Source: an uncultured Pelagibacteraceae bacterium (GTDB lineage Bacteria; Pseudomonadota; Alphaproteobacteria; Pelagibacterales; Pelagibacteraceae). From it: 64,000 nucleotides of DNA. Positions 9,662-19,122 of this stretch are shown piece after piece. Where the stretch lies: NCBI GenBank assembly GCA_902633335.1, contig CACPFY010000001.1, forward strand, positions 1-64,000. The letters are read 5' to 3'. The notes beneath the pieces were generated by a model. The model made no database searches, was not told the origin of the DNA, and saw nothing but the letters and a program-made list of their open reading frames with translations. Position 1 is the first letter of the stretch, and each line of letters opens with the position of its first letter. The position numbers and the translations under genes were made by a program.

Positions 9662-10608
9662 AAAATTTTGGAATTATCTTGGGTGAACCAAATAGTATAA
9701 ATTCAGAAATATTAGCTAAGTCAATTGCTTATAAAAAGAAAACGATTATTATAGGTAATTATAATCTACTTAAATCACAACTGAAAATTTTAAAAATTAA
9801 AAAAAAGGTAAAAAAAATAAAAAAACTCGAAGATTTAAAAAAAAATGCCAAAACTTTGAATGTATTGGACGTACCCTTAAAGTTTAAAAAAGCTTTTTCT
9901 GTGAGCCCAAAAGAAAGTTCAGTCTATATTAAGAAGTGTTTTGTTTTAGCTCACGAATTATGTTTGAAAAGAAAAATAGGTGGCATCATTAATTGTTCTA
10001 TAAATAAGAGAAATATATTTAAAAATAAAAACCTAGGTGTAACAGAGTTTTTAGCCAAAAAAAATAATGTTTATAACTCAGAGGTTATGATGATTTATAA
10101 TAAAAAACTGTCTGTAGTGCCGTTAACAACTCATATAAAAATCAAAGAAATTCCAAAATTTCTTAATAAAAATTTAATAATTAATAAGATAAATACGCTA
10201 AATAAAGTTTACTTTAGATATTTTAATAAAAAACCTCGTATTGCGGTCTTAGGTTTAAATCCACATAATTTCGAGTTAAAAGGGAACTCAGAAGAAGTCA
10301 AAATAATTATTCCTGCTATTAAAAATTTGAAAAAAAAATTGAGTATCTCAGGTCCCTACCCCTCTGATACAATTTTTTTTAAAAACAATTTAAAAAAATT
10401 TGATGTTATCGTGGGTATGTACCACGATCAAGTTTTGACTCCCTTTAAAGCATTATTTGGATTTGATGCAGTGAATATAACTTTAGGATTACCTTATATT
10501 AGAATGTCACCTGATCATGGAATTGCTGAAGATAAAAAAAAACTTAATATCTCTAGTCCAGAAAGTCTTAATAGGTGTATTGAGATAATTTCTAAGCTTA
10601 TTAAATGA
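9658..10608 (+). CDS. pdxA: 4-hydroxythreonine-4-phosphate dehydrogenase
   Basis: PdxA oxidises 4-phosphohydroxy-L-threonine in the DXP-dependent pyridoxal phosphate pathway. The metal-binding and active-site region is clear: GMYHDQVLTPFKALFGFDAV and SPDHGIAED. The N-terminus (IILGEPNSINSEI) is a drifted version of the usual GDPAGIGPE motif; ISGPYPSDTIFF is conserved. The length of 316 residues is typical. It is translationally coupled to surA upstream and rsmA downstream by ATGA overlaps, the conserved surA-pdxA-rsmA order. Confidence 0.92.
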   Translation: MKNFGIILGEPNSINSEILAKSIAYKKKTIIIGNYNLLKSQLKILKIKKKVKKIKKLEDLKKNAKTLNVLDVPLKFKKAFSVSPKESSVYIKKCFVLAHELCLKRKIGGIINCSINKRNIFKNKNLGVTEFLAKKNNVYNSEVMMIYNKKLSVVPLTTHIKIKEIPKFLNKNLIINKINTLNKVYFRYFNKKPRIAVLGLNPHNFELKGNSEEVKIIIPAIKNLKKKLSISGPYPSDTIFFKNNLKKFDVIVGMYHDQVLTPFKALFGFDAVNITLGLPYIRMSPDHGIAEDKKKLNISSPESLNRCIEIISKLIK

Positions 10609-11399
10609 ATTTTAAAAAATCCTTAGGACAAAATTTATTGATAGACAAGAATATTTCTAAGAAAATTCTTTCATTAACATCATTAAAAAATAAACAAGTT
10701 ATTGAGATAGGCGCTGGTACAGGTAATTTAACTAAAGAAATATTAAAATTAATACCAAAAGAAATAATTTGTATAGAAAAAGATAAAGTATTTGTTAAGA
10801 AACTAAAAACTATTTTTCAAAATGAAAAAAATTTAATTGTAATGAGTGGTGACATATTAAATTTGAGCCTAAAAAAAATAATATCTAAAGATGCAATTAT
10901 TTTAGGAAATTTACCTTACAATATTTCAACTCAAATTTTGATAAAATTTTTAAAACTTAATCCTTGGCCACCAAAGTTTAAAAAATTAATATTTATGTTT
11001 CAAAAAGAAGTTGGTGAAAAAATAATTGCAAATTTAGGAAGTAAAAACTATTCCAGATTATCAATTATAACAAAATCTAGATTCAAAATTTTAAATTATT
11101 TTTATGTGTCAAAAAATTGTTTTTTTCCAAAACCAAAGGTGGACTCAATAGTGATAGAATTTTTACCAATTTTACGAAAAGAAGTAACATTTAATTCAAT
11201 AAATAATTTAGAATATATAACAAATATTTTTTTTTCAAACAAAAGAAAGATGGTAAACAAAACATTTAAAAAACTAAAAATGGAAAACGACAAGTTTATT
11301 AAAAATTTAAATATCGACTTTACACTAAGGCCTGAAAAAATAAGTGAAAACTTATTTTATAAAATTACTGAACATTACGAAAAAAAACTAATTAAATGA
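10605..11399 (+). CDS. rsmA: 16S rRNA (adenine1518/1519-N6) dimethyltransferase
   Basis: RsmA (KsgA) dimethylates two adjacent adenines in the 3' hairpin of 16S rRNA during 30S maturation. The SAM-binding motif is VIEIGAGTGNLT (about 34-45), and the catalytic motif IV is GNLPYNIST. The start KKSLGQNLLIDKNI is the standard N-terminus. At 264 residues it is normal in size. It is the last gene of the lptF-rsmA run, and its 3' end overlaps the convergent gmk by 8 bp. Confidence 0.95.
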   Translation: MNFKKSLGQNLLIDKNISKKILSLTSLKNKQVIEIGAGTGNLTKEILKLIPKEIICIEKDKVFVKKLKTIFQNEKNLIVMSGDILNLSLKKIISKDAIILGNLPYNISTQILIKFLKLNPWPPKFKKLIFMFQKEVGEKIIANLGSKNYSRLSIITKSRFKILNYFYVSKNCFFPKPKVDSIVIEFLPILRKEVTFNSINNLEYITNIFFSNKRKMVNKTFKKLKMENDKFIKNLNIDFTLRPEKISENLFYKITEHYEKKLIK

Positions 11400-11967
11400 A
11401 AGATTCTTTCTTTTTTTTGTGACTTTCTATTATTTTTTCTATTTGGCTAAAGCAACTTTCTAGATCATTATTAATTACAACATAGTCATAGTCGAACCAA
11501 TGCTGTACATCATTTTCATATTGTTTCAATCTTTTTTCAACAATTTGATCATTGTCTTGGTTTCTTTTAACAAGCCTTTTTTTTAACTCTTTTTTATCTG
11601 GTGGTAAAATAAATATTTTTATTAAGTTTAATTCTTTAAATTTAGATAATTGTTTTGTTCCTTGCCAGTCAATGTCAAAAATGACATCGTAATTTTCTTC
11701 ATGTAATGTATTAACAGATTTTTTAGATGTTCCATAATAATTGTCAAAAATTTTTGCATGCTCATAAAAATTATTCTCTTTGATAAGTTTTTTGAACTTA
11801 TCTTTACTAACAAAATGATAATCTACTCCGTCTATCTCGTTAGGCCTTGGCTTCCTTGTGGTGTGAGAAATAGAAATTTTAATATTCGGATATTTTTGAC
11901 TTATTTTTTTCGTAATTGTGGTTTTGCCGGCACCTGAAGGTGAAGATAATACAATATTGAAACTCAA
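11392..11967 (-). CDS. gmk: Guanylate kinase
   Basis: Guanylate kinase phosphorylates GMP to GDP with ATP. The P-loop is SSPSGAGKTTI (about 8-18), and the GMP-binding region shows SHTTRKPRPNEIDGVDYHFV. The 191 residues are slightly short but complete. It follows acpP on the minus strand with a 17-bp gap and is convergent with rsmA, overlapping it at the stops. Confidence 0.95.
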   Translation of the reverse strand: MSFNIVLSSPSGAGKTTITKKISQKYPNIKISISHTTRKPRPNEIDGVDYHFVSKDKFKKLIKENNFYEHAKIFDNYYGTSKKSVNTLHEENYDVIFDIDWQGTKQLSKFKELNLIKIFILPPDKKELKKRLVKRNQDNDQIVEKRLKQYENDVQHWFDYDYVVINNDLESCFSQIEKIIESHKKKKESFI

Positions 11968-11984
11968 AACTTATCCTTTTGAAC

Positions 11985-12227
11985 TTATTGAGTGGACTTA
12001 CTCTCAATAAATTTTATTGCATCACCTACAGTTAAAATTTTTTCCGCTTCACTATCAGATATTTCTGAGCCAAACTCTTCTTCAAAGGCCATTACTAATT
12101 CTACAGTATCTAAACTGTCTGCACCAAGATCATCAATGAAGCTAGCTTCATCAACAACCTTCTCCTCTTCAACACCTAGATGATCGGCAACTATTTTTTT
12201 AACTTTTGATCCTATTTCTTTTGACAT
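11985..12227 (-). CDS. acpP: Acyl carrier protein
   Basis: This small acidic protein carries growing fatty acyl chains on a phosphopantetheine arm. The attachment serine is Ser38 in [11 protein letters not shown]. At 80 residues it is a standard ACP. An AAGGA ribosome-binding site precedes the ATG at 12227. It lies downstream of fabD-fabG but has its own well-formed promoter, consistent with the high level of ACP needed. Confidence 0.97.
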   Translation of the reverse strand: MSKEIGSKVKKIVADHLGVEEEKVVDEASFIDDLGADSLDTVELVMAFEEEFGSEISDSEAEKILTVGDAIKFIESKSTQ

Positions 12228-12256
12228 GAATTTTCCTTGTTTTAGTTATTACAATC

Positions 12257-12285
12257 TTACTAAGATTATTAATACAAATTGTCAA
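12257..12285 (-). promoter_or_regulatory. Candidate sigma-70 promoter of acpP
   Basis: On the minus strand a perfect TTGACA (12285-12280) is followed 17 bases later by TAGTAA (12262-12257). The -35 box overlaps the stop codon of fabG. The predicted start would give a leader of about 20-25 bases before acpP. The -10 box is weak. Confidence 0.55.
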
Positions 12286-13016
12286 GCCATATACATTCCA
12301 CCGTTAACATGAATTGTTTCCCCTGTTATATAAGAAGCTTCATCAGAACTTAAAAAAGCTACACAATTAGACACATCATCCCCTGAACCCATTTTTCCCA
12401 TGGGAATTTTAGATAAAAGAATTGATTTAATTTTTTCTGGGATGCTACTTGTCATGTCTGAAACTATGAAACCTGGTGAGACACAATTTATGGTAATATT
12501 TTTCTTTGCGTATTCTATTGAAAGACTTTTTGACATACCTACTGTCCCTGCTTTTGAAGCAGCATAATTTGATTGACCTATGTTTCCAGTATGACCGACT
12601 ATTGATGTTATATTTATAACCCTTCCTGAGTCACCTTTAAGCATTTTTTTTATTGCATACTTAGATAATAAAAATGTTGATGTTAAATTAATATCAATCA
12701 CTTTTTGCCACTCATCATCTTTCATTCTTAATGACAAATTATCTCTATTTATACCGGCATTGTTTACAAGAATATCCAAGCCACCCAATTCCTCCGAGAC
12801 TTCGTCTATAAATTTTTCTATATTTGAGTGTAATGAGATATCAAATTTCTTGATTTTAATTTTACTAAAATTTTTTTTAAGACTTTCAAGTTTTTCGGTA
12901 TTTGTGCCTGTTCCTAATACTTCAGCATTGAGTGATAAAAATTTTTTTACTAAAGCGCCACCTATCCCACCAGTAGCACCGGTAATTAAAACTTTTTTAT
13001 TTTTTAAATTAATCAT
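12282..13016 (-). CDS. fabG: 3-oxoacyl-[acyl-carrier-protein] reductase
   Basis: FabG is the NADPH-dependent short-chain dehydrogenase that reduces 3-ketoacyl-ACP in the fatty-acid elongation cycle. The cofactor motif TGATGGIGGAL is at about 13-23, NNAGI at about 85, and the catalytic Ser-Tyr-Lys set in NITSIVGHTG and NYAASKAG. The 244 residues match E. coli FabG exactly in size. It overlaps the fabD stop by one base (TAATG). Confidence 0.96.
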   Translation of the reverse strand: MINLKNKKVLITGATGGIGGALVKKFLSLNAEVLGTGTNTEKLESLKKNFSKIKIKKFDISLHSNIEKFIDEVSEELGGLDILVNNAGINRDNLSLRMKDDEWQKVIDINLTSTFLLSKYAIKKMLKGDSGRVINITSIVGHTGNIGQSNYAASKAGTVGMSKSLSIEYAKKNITINCVSPGFIVSDMTSSIPEKIKSILLSKIPMGKMGSGDDVSNCVAFLSSDEASYITGETIHVNGGMYMA

Positions 13017-13939
13017 TATAAATTTTTGATGTCATCAATGTTATTAATACTTCTAGTCAATACCTTAGCATTTGTTCGTTTTACAAGTCCACTTAATACT
13101 TTTCCAGGTCCAATTTCAATAAAATCATTTATACCATTATTTATCATGTATTCTACAGTTTCTCTCCATCTGACTTGAGAAAATATTTGTTTGTATAACA
13201 AATCTTTTATATCACTATCTTTTTCAACAGGTAAGGCTGTAACATTGCTTACAAGTTGCAAACTTGGGTCTTTAAATTCTGTTTTTTGTAAAAACAATTT
13301 CATATTCTCAGCAGCAGATTTCATAAGTGAACAATGAAATGGAGCACTTACTGGTAAAAAAATCGATCTTTTTTTTTCGTTTTTTAAAATATTGCTAAAA
13401 TTTGTTAAAGTATCTTTACTACCACTTAAAATTATTTGTCCTGGAGAGTTATCATTAGCGATTTCACAGACACCTGTCTTTTTGTCAAATTTGTTTAAAT
13501 AAAAATTTAATCCTTTTGTATCAAGACCCATAACGGCTAACATAGCTCCTTGACCCTCAGGAACTGCAGCTTGCATTTGTTTTCCTCTTTCATGTACTAA
13601 AGTAACTGCATTTTCCAAAGACAATGATCCTGAAGCAACTAAGGCACTATACTCTCCCAGTGAATGGCCTGCCATAAATTTGATTTTGGATACATCAAAA
13701 TTAAACTCTTGTTTTAATACACTGAATATTGCAAAACTCGTTGTTAAAATTGCTGGCTGTGTAATCTCTGTTTTTTTGAGATCATCATCTGATCCACTTA
13801 AAATAACTTTTGATAAACTAAATTTAAGAGCTTCATCAACTCTTTCAAAAATATCTTTAACTACCTTAAAATTGCTTTCAAATTCAGATGCCATACCTGC
13901 TTTTTGAGAACCTTGCCCTGGAAATATAATTGTTTTCAT
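13016..13939 (-). CDS. fabD: Malonyl-CoA:ACP transacylase
   Basis: FabD loads malonate from CoA onto ACP for fatty-acid synthesis. The active-site serine is in GHSLGEYSALV (Ser93), the N-terminal motif is FPGQGSQKAGM, and the catalytic His lies in SAPFHCSLM. The 307 residues are typical. It is the first gene of fabD-fabG(-acpP-gmk), divergent from rpsF. Confidence 0.96.
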   Translation of the reverse strand: MKTIIFPGQGSQKAGMASEFESNFKVVKDIFERVDEALKFSLSKVILSGSDDDLKKTEITQPAILTTSFAIFSVLKQEFNFDVSKIKFMAGHSLGEYSALVASGSLSLENAVTLVHERGKQMQAAVPEGQGAMLAVMGLDTKGLNFYLNKFDKKTGVCEIANDNSPGQIILSGSKDTLTNFSNILKNEKKRSIFLPVSAPFHCSLMKSAAENMKLFLQKTEFKDPSLQLVSNVTALPVEKDSDIKDLLYKQIFSQVRWRETVEYMINNGINDFIEIGPGKVLSGLVKRTNAKVLTRSINNIDDIKNL

Positions 13940-13969
13940 TTTAATTGATATACATGCTTATAATTCATG

Positions 13970-13998
13970 TTGAAATGACTTTTTTATAATAGTATAAA
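13970..13998 (+). promoter_or_regulatory. Candidate sigma-70 promoter of the rpsF operon
   Basis: TTGAAA (13970-13975) and TATAAA (13993-13998) are separated by exactly 17 bases. The expected transcription start would give a leader of about 20 bases before rpsF. That is too short to hold the structured S6:S18-binding leader known from other bacteria. Confidence 0.6.
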
Positions 13999-14024
13999 AC
14001 GCCCTAAATATTGATACTTTTTAT

Positions 14025-14351
14025 ATGAATTTCTACGAGCACACAGTTATAGCTAAGCAGAATCTTTCTCAAAAAGATGTTGATGCTATTGAAACAAAAT
14101 ACCAAGAAATAATTAATAAAAATTCGGGAAAAGTACTCAAAATTGAAAAGTGGGGATTGCTTAATTTTAAGAGAAAAATAAAAAATTATACAAAAGGCTA
14201 TTTTTTACATTTCAAGTTAAAAGGTGATAATAAAACACTAGATGAAATTAAATCTAAAACAAAACTAGATAGTAATATCGTAAGATTTCTTACAGTTAGA
14301 TATAAAAATTTAGATCTTAAAACAGAGTATTTTTCAAAAAATAAAAGCTAA
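14025..14351 (+). CDS. rpsF: 30S ribosomal protein S6
   Basis: S6 binds the central domain of 16S rRNA together with S18. The start NFYEHTVIAKQNLSQKDVDA and the KWGLLNFKRKIKNYTKGYF strand are the S6 pattern. The 108 residues are in the normal range. It is the first gene of the conserved rpsF-rpsR-rplI operon, with its stop overlapping the rpsR start as TAATG. Confidence 0.95.
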   Translation: MNFYEHTVIAKQNLSQKDVDAIETKYQEIINKNSGKVLKIEKWGLLNFKRKIKNYTKGYFLHFKLKGDNKTLDEIKSKTKLDSNIVRFLTVRYKNLDLKTEYFSKNKS

Positions 14352-14620
14352 TGAAAAAAAGAAAAAAAAACTTCAAAAATTCAAAAAATTCTCTAAATAA
14401 ATTGAGTCTTTTCCAAAAGAGTGATGCAAGATTCTCAAGAAAATGTCCATTTTCAGTAAAAAATGCTCCAGTTATAGATTACAAAAATATAGCGCTACTT
14501 CAAAAATATATTACGGAAACTAATAAAATCATTACTTCTAAAATAAGTAATGTCTCTTTAGGAAAACAAAAAAAACTTGCTAGAGAAATAAAGAAAGCAA
14601 AAATTTTAGGAATAATATAA
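14351..14620 (+). CDS. rpsR: 30S ribosomal protein S18
   Basis: This is a small basic 30S protein and the assembly partner of S6. It is recognised by RKCPF, DYKNIALLQKYI, and the C-terminal KQKKLAREIKKAKILGII. The 89 residues include a Lys-rich N-terminal extension. It is the second gene of the rpsF operon. Confidence 0.95.
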   Translation: MKKRKKNFKNSKNSLNKLSLFQKSDARFSRKCPFSVKNAPVIDYKNIALLQKYITETNKIITSKISNVSLGKQKKLAREIKKAKILGII

Positions 14621-14627
14621 AAATATT

Positions 14628-15092
14628 ATGCAAGTTATCTTATTAGAAAATATCTCCAAACTAGGAAAAATTGGTGATCTTGTAAAAGTTAAAAACGGTT
14701 ACGCAAGAAACTTTTTACTTAAAAAAAATAAAGCTTTAAGAGCTAATAAAGAAAATATTGAGTTAGTTAACAAAAATAAATCAGAATTAAATAAGAAAAA
14801 TACAGAAATTAAAAACAAATTCATAGAGAAAGCAAACAAAATTAAGAATAAAAAAATAAAAGTTTACAAAGCAATAAAAGAAAACGGTGATTTGTATGCA
14901 ACAATAAAACCAAAAGAAATATCTAAAATAATATTTGATGAGTTGAAAACTGAAATTGGACCATCTGAAATAATAATAAAAAAAGAGATAAATAAAATTG
15001 GCCAGTTCGATATAAATATTGTGCTTCATTCTGAAGTCCAAACCAAAATATCAGTCATAGTAGAAAAATTGGATAAACTCCAAAGTAAATAG
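14628..15092 (+). CDS. rplI: 50S ribosomal protein L9
   Basis: L9 binds 23S rRNA at the base of the L1 stalk with two RNA-binding domains joined by a long helix. The N-terminal domain is textbook (MQVILLENISKLGKIGDLV, VKNGYARNFLLKKNKAL), followed by a charged linker helix (about 45-75) and the C-terminal domain. The 154 residues are normal. It starts 7 bp after rpsR. The minus-strand ORF 14787-15041 is a shadow. Confidence 0.95.
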   Translation: MQVILLENISKLGKIGDLVKVKNGYARNFLLKKNKALRANKENIELVNKNKSELNKKNTEIKNKFIEKANKIKNKKIKVYKAIKENGDLYATIKPKEISKIIFDELKTEIGPSEIIIKKEINKIGQFDINIVLHSEVQTKISVIVEKLDKLQSK

Positions 15093-15165
15093 TTTTTTCC
15101 ACAGGTTGAAAAAAGGGTGTGTAACTTAAAGTTTAAAATACTTAAATTTATAATAATATCAATTA

Positions 15166-16590
15166 ATGGAAAAGTTAGAAATTGCAAAAAGTGTCAAACA
15201 AAATCAAGAGATTCCATCTAATATAGAAGCCGAACAACATTTATTGGGATCGGTTTTAGTAAATAACGATATCATAGATGAGATCGCTAACATTATAAAC
15301 TCTGAAAAATTTTATGATCCAATTCATGTTAAAATTTATGAAGTTATCGAAAATTTAAATAGTAAAGGAATGATAGCCAATCCAATTACTCTAAAAAATT
15401 ATTTTGAAAAAAATCAAGGTCTCGATGATGTAGGTGGTGTTGAATATTTAGTTAAATTAACAAGATTTTCCTCTTCCGTTAAACAAGCTATAGACTATGC
15501 AAAAATAGTTCATGAAAATTTTGTCAAAAGAGAACTAATTCAGATATCTCATCATATTAAGGATGATTCTTTAAATTCTGAAGAAGATAAATCATCTGAT
15601 TTAATTATAGAAGACGCTGAAAAATTATTATTTGATTTAGCTGAAAGAGGATCTTTCTCTCAATCATTTATGAAATTTAATTTAGCCCTTGATCAATCAA
15701 TTTCTATGGCAGAACAAGCAATGAAAAATGACCAAGGTATAGTTGGGGTCCCTACTGGTTTAACTGACTTAGATGAAAAGCTTGGTGGGCTTCATAAATC
15801 TGACTTGATAATAATTGCAGGTCGCCCATCTATGGGTAAAACAGCTTTAGCAACTAATATTGCTTATCACGCATCCAAAAATATTCAATTAAAAGGTTTA
15901 AAATCTTCAGTAGCTTTTTTTTCACTAGAAATGTCATCTGAACAATTGTCAACAAGAATATTATCAGAACAATCTAGAATCAAGTCCAATGATATTAGAA
16001 GAGGAAAAGCAACAGAGGAGGAGCTGGGGCGTTATATTGAAACATCAAGAGACATCTACGAACTTCCTTTGTACATAGATGAAACTCCAGCGATTACAAT
16101 ATCAACTTTAAGTAATAGAGCTAGAAGAATTAAGAGGTTATTTGGTTTAAGCCTTATAGTGGTTGATTATATTCAATTAATGAGAAGTAGCTCAAAAAGA
16201 AATGATGGAAGAGTTCAGGAGATTTCTGAGATTACTCAAGGCCTAAAAGCTTTAGCAAAAGAACTCAGCGTTCCTGTTCTTGCTTTATCTCAGTTATCCA
16301 GAGCAGTTGAGCAAAGAGATGATAAAAAACCACAATTAGCTGATTTAAGAGAATCTGGATCTATAGAGCAGGACGCTGATGTTGTTTTGTTTGTTTTTAG
16401 AGAAGAATATTACGAGGAAAAAAAACAACCAAAGTTAGGTTCAATTGAACATGCGGAGTGGCAGTCAAAAATGAGTGATATTGCTGGATTAGCGGAAATA
16501 TTAATAGGTAAACAAAGACATGGACCAACAGGAAATATCCAAGTGGAATTTGAAGGAATGTACACAAAATTTAAAGATTTGAAATCTTAA
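15166..16590 (+). CDS. dnaB: Replicative DNA helicase DnaB
   Basis: DnaB is the hexameric 5'-3' helicase at the replication fork. The N-terminal domain starts IPSNIEAEQHLLGSVL, and the RecA-type domain has Walker A GRPSMGKTALA (about 222-232) and Walker B LIVVDYIQLM. The downstream motif QLSRAVEQRDDKKPQLADLR is typical. The 474 residues are full length and no intein is present. It follows rplI as in many proteobacteria. A weak stem-loop with a T run follows the stop. Confidence 0.97.
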   Translation: MEKLEIAKSVKQNQEIPSNIEAEQHLLGSVLVNNDIIDEIANIINSEKFYDPIHVKIYEVIENLNSKGMIANPITLKNYFEKNQGLDDVGGVEYLVKLTRFSSSVKQAIDYAKIVHENFVKRELIQISHHIKDDSLNSEEDKSSDLIIEDAEKLLFDLAERGSFSQSFMKFNLALDQSISMAEQAMKNDQGIVGVPTGLTDLDEKLGGLHKSDLIIIAGRPSMGKTALATNIAYHASKNIQLKGLKSSVAFFSLEMSSEQLSTRILSEQSRIKSNDIRRGKATEEELGRYIETSRDIYELPLYIDETPAITISTLSNRARRIKRLFGLSLIVVDYIQLMRSSSKRNDGRVQEISEITQGLKALAKELSVPVLALSQLSRAVEQRDDKKPQLADLRESGSIEQDADVVLFVFREEYYEEKKQPKLGSIEHAEWQSKMSDIAGLAEILIGKQRHGPTGNIQVEFEGMYTKFKDLKS

Positions 16591-16616
16591 ATGAAATAAC
16601 ATTTTTCATTTTTTTC
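16589..16616 (+). terminator. Probable intrinsic terminator after dnaB
   Basis: Arms AAATGAAA and TTTCATTT flank a 7-base loop and are followed by a run of T. The stem is all weak pairs, so efficiency is uncertain. It starts at the dnaB stop codon and precedes the MMPL transporter gene. Confidence 0.5.
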
Positions 16617-16644
16617 AATAATAATATATATCATTTATTTGCAA

Positions 16645-19122
16645 ATGTTTTTAAAACTTTATAGCAAATTAGTCTCAGATTTTCATAAATTTACGTTATT
16701 ACTTATTTCTATAATTATTTTAGTTTCTTTCTATTTTTCAAAAAATTTCAACCTAGATGCGTCGTCAGATGCTCTTTTATTAGAGGGCGATAAAGATCTA
16801 AAATATCTTCGTGAAATTAATAATAGATATGGATCAAAGGATTTTCTTTTTTTAACATATTCGCCGGTGACGAGTTTTACTGATGAAGACACAATTATTA
16901 ATATTCAGTTGTTAAAATCCAAAATTGAAAAACTTGCTTGGGTAGATAGTATTATTACAATTATTGATGTTCCTTTGCTTAAAAGTAGTGACGAACCATT
17001 AATGGAAAGGTTAAAAAATTATAAAACATTATCCTATCCAGACCTAGATAAAAATCGAGGATTTCAAGAAATACTTAATAGCCCAATTTATCAAGATTAC
17101 GTTATCAGTAAAGATGGAAAAACTTCCGGTATAGTAATTTATTTAAAAAAAGACGAGCGATTAAATGAATATATAAAATTAAAAGAAAAATATTATTTTG
17201 AAAAAAAGGAAAAAAACCAAAGTAATTTAGAAAAAAAGAAGTATAAAGAATTTCTAAAAGAATATGAAGATTACAAAAATCTGTACAATAAAAGAAACCA
17301 TCAAAATATTTCAGAGATTAGAGAAATAATAAGTAAGTATGGTGAAAATGCTAAAATTCACTTAGGAGGAATACCTATGATAGCTGACGATATGATGGGT
17401 TATATTAAAAGTGATATTGCAGTTTTCGGTATTGGGGTTTTTATTTTTATTATAATTACTTTATGGTTTATTTTCAGAAATATAAAATGGGTGATAATGC
17501 CATTATTAGGTTGTGCAACGTCTGTTATAATTATGATCGGTTTGTTGGGTTTTATTGGATGGAAAGTAACAGTAATATCTTCAAATTTTATTGCCTTAAT
17601 GCTTATACTAAACATGGCAATGAATATTCATTTAACAGTAAGATTTCTTCAACTTAAAAAAGAATTTCCCAACTTATCTAGAAATGATGCGGTGCTAGAG
17701 GCAAGTAAAAAAATGATGTTACCAATTCTTTATACTGTTTTAACAACTATTTGCGCATTTTTATCTTTAATTTTTAGTGAAATTAAACCAATAATTGACT
17801 TTGGTTGGATGATGACTTTAGGATTAATAGTTTCTTTATTAGTAACTTTTCTTCTCTTGCCTTGCTTATTGAACATTTTTTCTTCAGAAAATGAGATAAA
17901 TATTAAAGATACAGAGAAATCTGCAATTACTAAATTTCTTGGCTCAATAGCAAAAAAAAACAATAATCTTATTTTTGGGTTAACTCTTATAATTGTTGTA
18001 GCAAGTATTGTAGGAATATCCAAGTTGGAAGTTGAGAATAGTTTTATTAATTACTTTGATAAAGAAACAGAAATTTACAAAGGAATGAAGAAAATTGATG
18101 ATGATCTTGGAGGAACTACCCCATTAAATGTAATTATAAAATTTCCCACAAAAAAAATTCAAGAAAAAGATGATGATGAATTTGCTGAGTGGGATGAAGA
18201 TATTGAAAACAAAGAAGATAAATCGAAATATTGGTTTACAAGAGATAAGATGGATAAAATTTTAAAAGTACATGATTATTTAGAGTCCTTGCCCGAAATA
18301 GGAAAAGTTCTCTCATTTGGCTCGATCTTAAGAGTAGCAGAGGATTTAAATCGAAAAGAACTACAAAGCTTAGAAATAGCTGTTCTATACAGTAAGATTC
18401 CAGAAGAGATAAAAAGAGAGATAATTTTGCCTTATATATCGGTTGAAGAAGACGAAGCTAGAATTTCTGTTAGAATAAGAGACTCTCTAGAAAATTTAAG
18501 AAGAGATGAATTAATTAAAAAAATTAATAATGATCTTAATACTGAATTGGGTTTAAGTAAAGATGAGTTCAAATTAGCAGGTGTATTAATTTTATTTAAT
18601 AATTTATTACAAAGTTTATTTAAATCTCAAATTCTCACCCTTGGAATTGTTATGCTGGGTATTTTTTTGATGTTTTTGGTGTTATTTAGAAACGTTACTT
18701 TGTCATTGATTGGTGTTGTCCCAAATTTTATAGCTGCTTTTTTTATACTTGGTATAATAGGTTTAATGAGTATCCCTTTAGATATGATGACAATTACTAT
18801 AGCAGCAATAACTATTGGTATAGCTGTAGATAATAGTATTCACTATATTTATAGATTTAAGGAGGAGTTTAAGAAAATTAATAACTATAATGAAACTTTA
18901 GATAGATGTCATAGCACAGTGGGAATTGCTATTTTAAACACTTCAATAACAATTGTTTTTGGATTTTCAATTTTGATTTTGTCTAATTTCATTCCTACTA
19001 TATATTTTGGTGTTTTCACTGGTATTGCAATGTTACTGGCTATGATATCAGTTTTAACTTTACTGCCAAAATTATTATTAATTTATAAACCTTTTGGTGA
19101 TGAAGTTGAAAAACTCATATAA
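16645..19122 (+). CDS. MMPL/RND-superfamily transporter
   Basis: This is a large inner-membrane protein with the duplicated RND plan: a single helix near the N-terminus, a periplasmic domain, five or six helices (about 250-420), then a repeat of the same pattern (about 430-820). The conserved helix motifs IGIAVDNSIHYIYRFKEE and LLGFIGWKVTVISSNFIALM fit the COG1033 family of predicted lipid/hydrophobe exporters related to MmpL and HpnN. The substrate cannot be told from sequence. The ORF track starts at a TTG (16639); the ATG two codons later (16645) is likelier. The stop abuts cvpA. Confidence 0.85.
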   Translation: MFLKLYSKLVSDFHKFTLLLISIIILVSFYFSKNFNLDASSDALLLEGDKDLKYLREINNRYGSKDFLFLTYSPVTSFTDEDTIINIQLLKSKIEKLAWVDSIITIIDVPLLKSSDEPLMERLKNYKTLSYPDLDKNRGFQEILNSPIYQDYVISKDGKTSGIVIYLKKDERLNEYIKLKEKYYFEKKEKNQSNLEKKKYKEFLKEYEDYKNLYNKRNHQNISEIREIISKYGENAKIHLGGIPMIADDMMGYIKSDIAVFGIGVFIFIIITLWFIFRNIKWVIMPLLGCATSVIIMIGLLGFIGWKVTVISSNFIALMLILNMAMNIHLTVRFLQLKKEFPNLSRNDAVLEASKKMMLPILYTVLTTICAFLSLIFSEIKPIIDFGWMMTLGLIVSLLVTFLLLPCLLNIFSSENEINIKDTEKSAITKFLGSIAKKNNNLIFGLTLIIVVASIVGISKLEVENSFINYFDKETEIYKGMKKIDDDLGGTTPLNVIIKFPTKKIQEKDDDEFAEWDEDIENKEDKSKYWFTRDKMDKILKVHDYLESLPEIGKVLSFGSILRVAEDLNRKELQSLEIAVLYSKIPEEIKREIILPYISVEEDEARISVRIRDSLENLRRDELIKKINNDLNTELGLSKDEFKLAGVLILFNNLLQSLFKSQILTLGIVMLGIFLMFLVLFRNVTLSLIGVVPNFIAAFFILGIIGLMSIPLDMMTITIAAITIGIAVDNSIHYIYRFKEEFKKINNYNETLDRCHSTVGIAILNTSITIVFGFSILILSNFIPTIYFGVFTGIAMLLAMISVLTLLPKLLLIYKPFGDEVEKLI

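Noticed and set aside
13999-14024. S6:S18 autoregulatory leader
   Set aside because: Only about 20 leader bases follow the predicted promoter, too short for the known structure.
16639-19122. MMPL transporter as part of a hopanoid-synthesis cluster
   Set aside because: No squalene or hopanoid genes are adjacent; the similarity is only at superfamily level.
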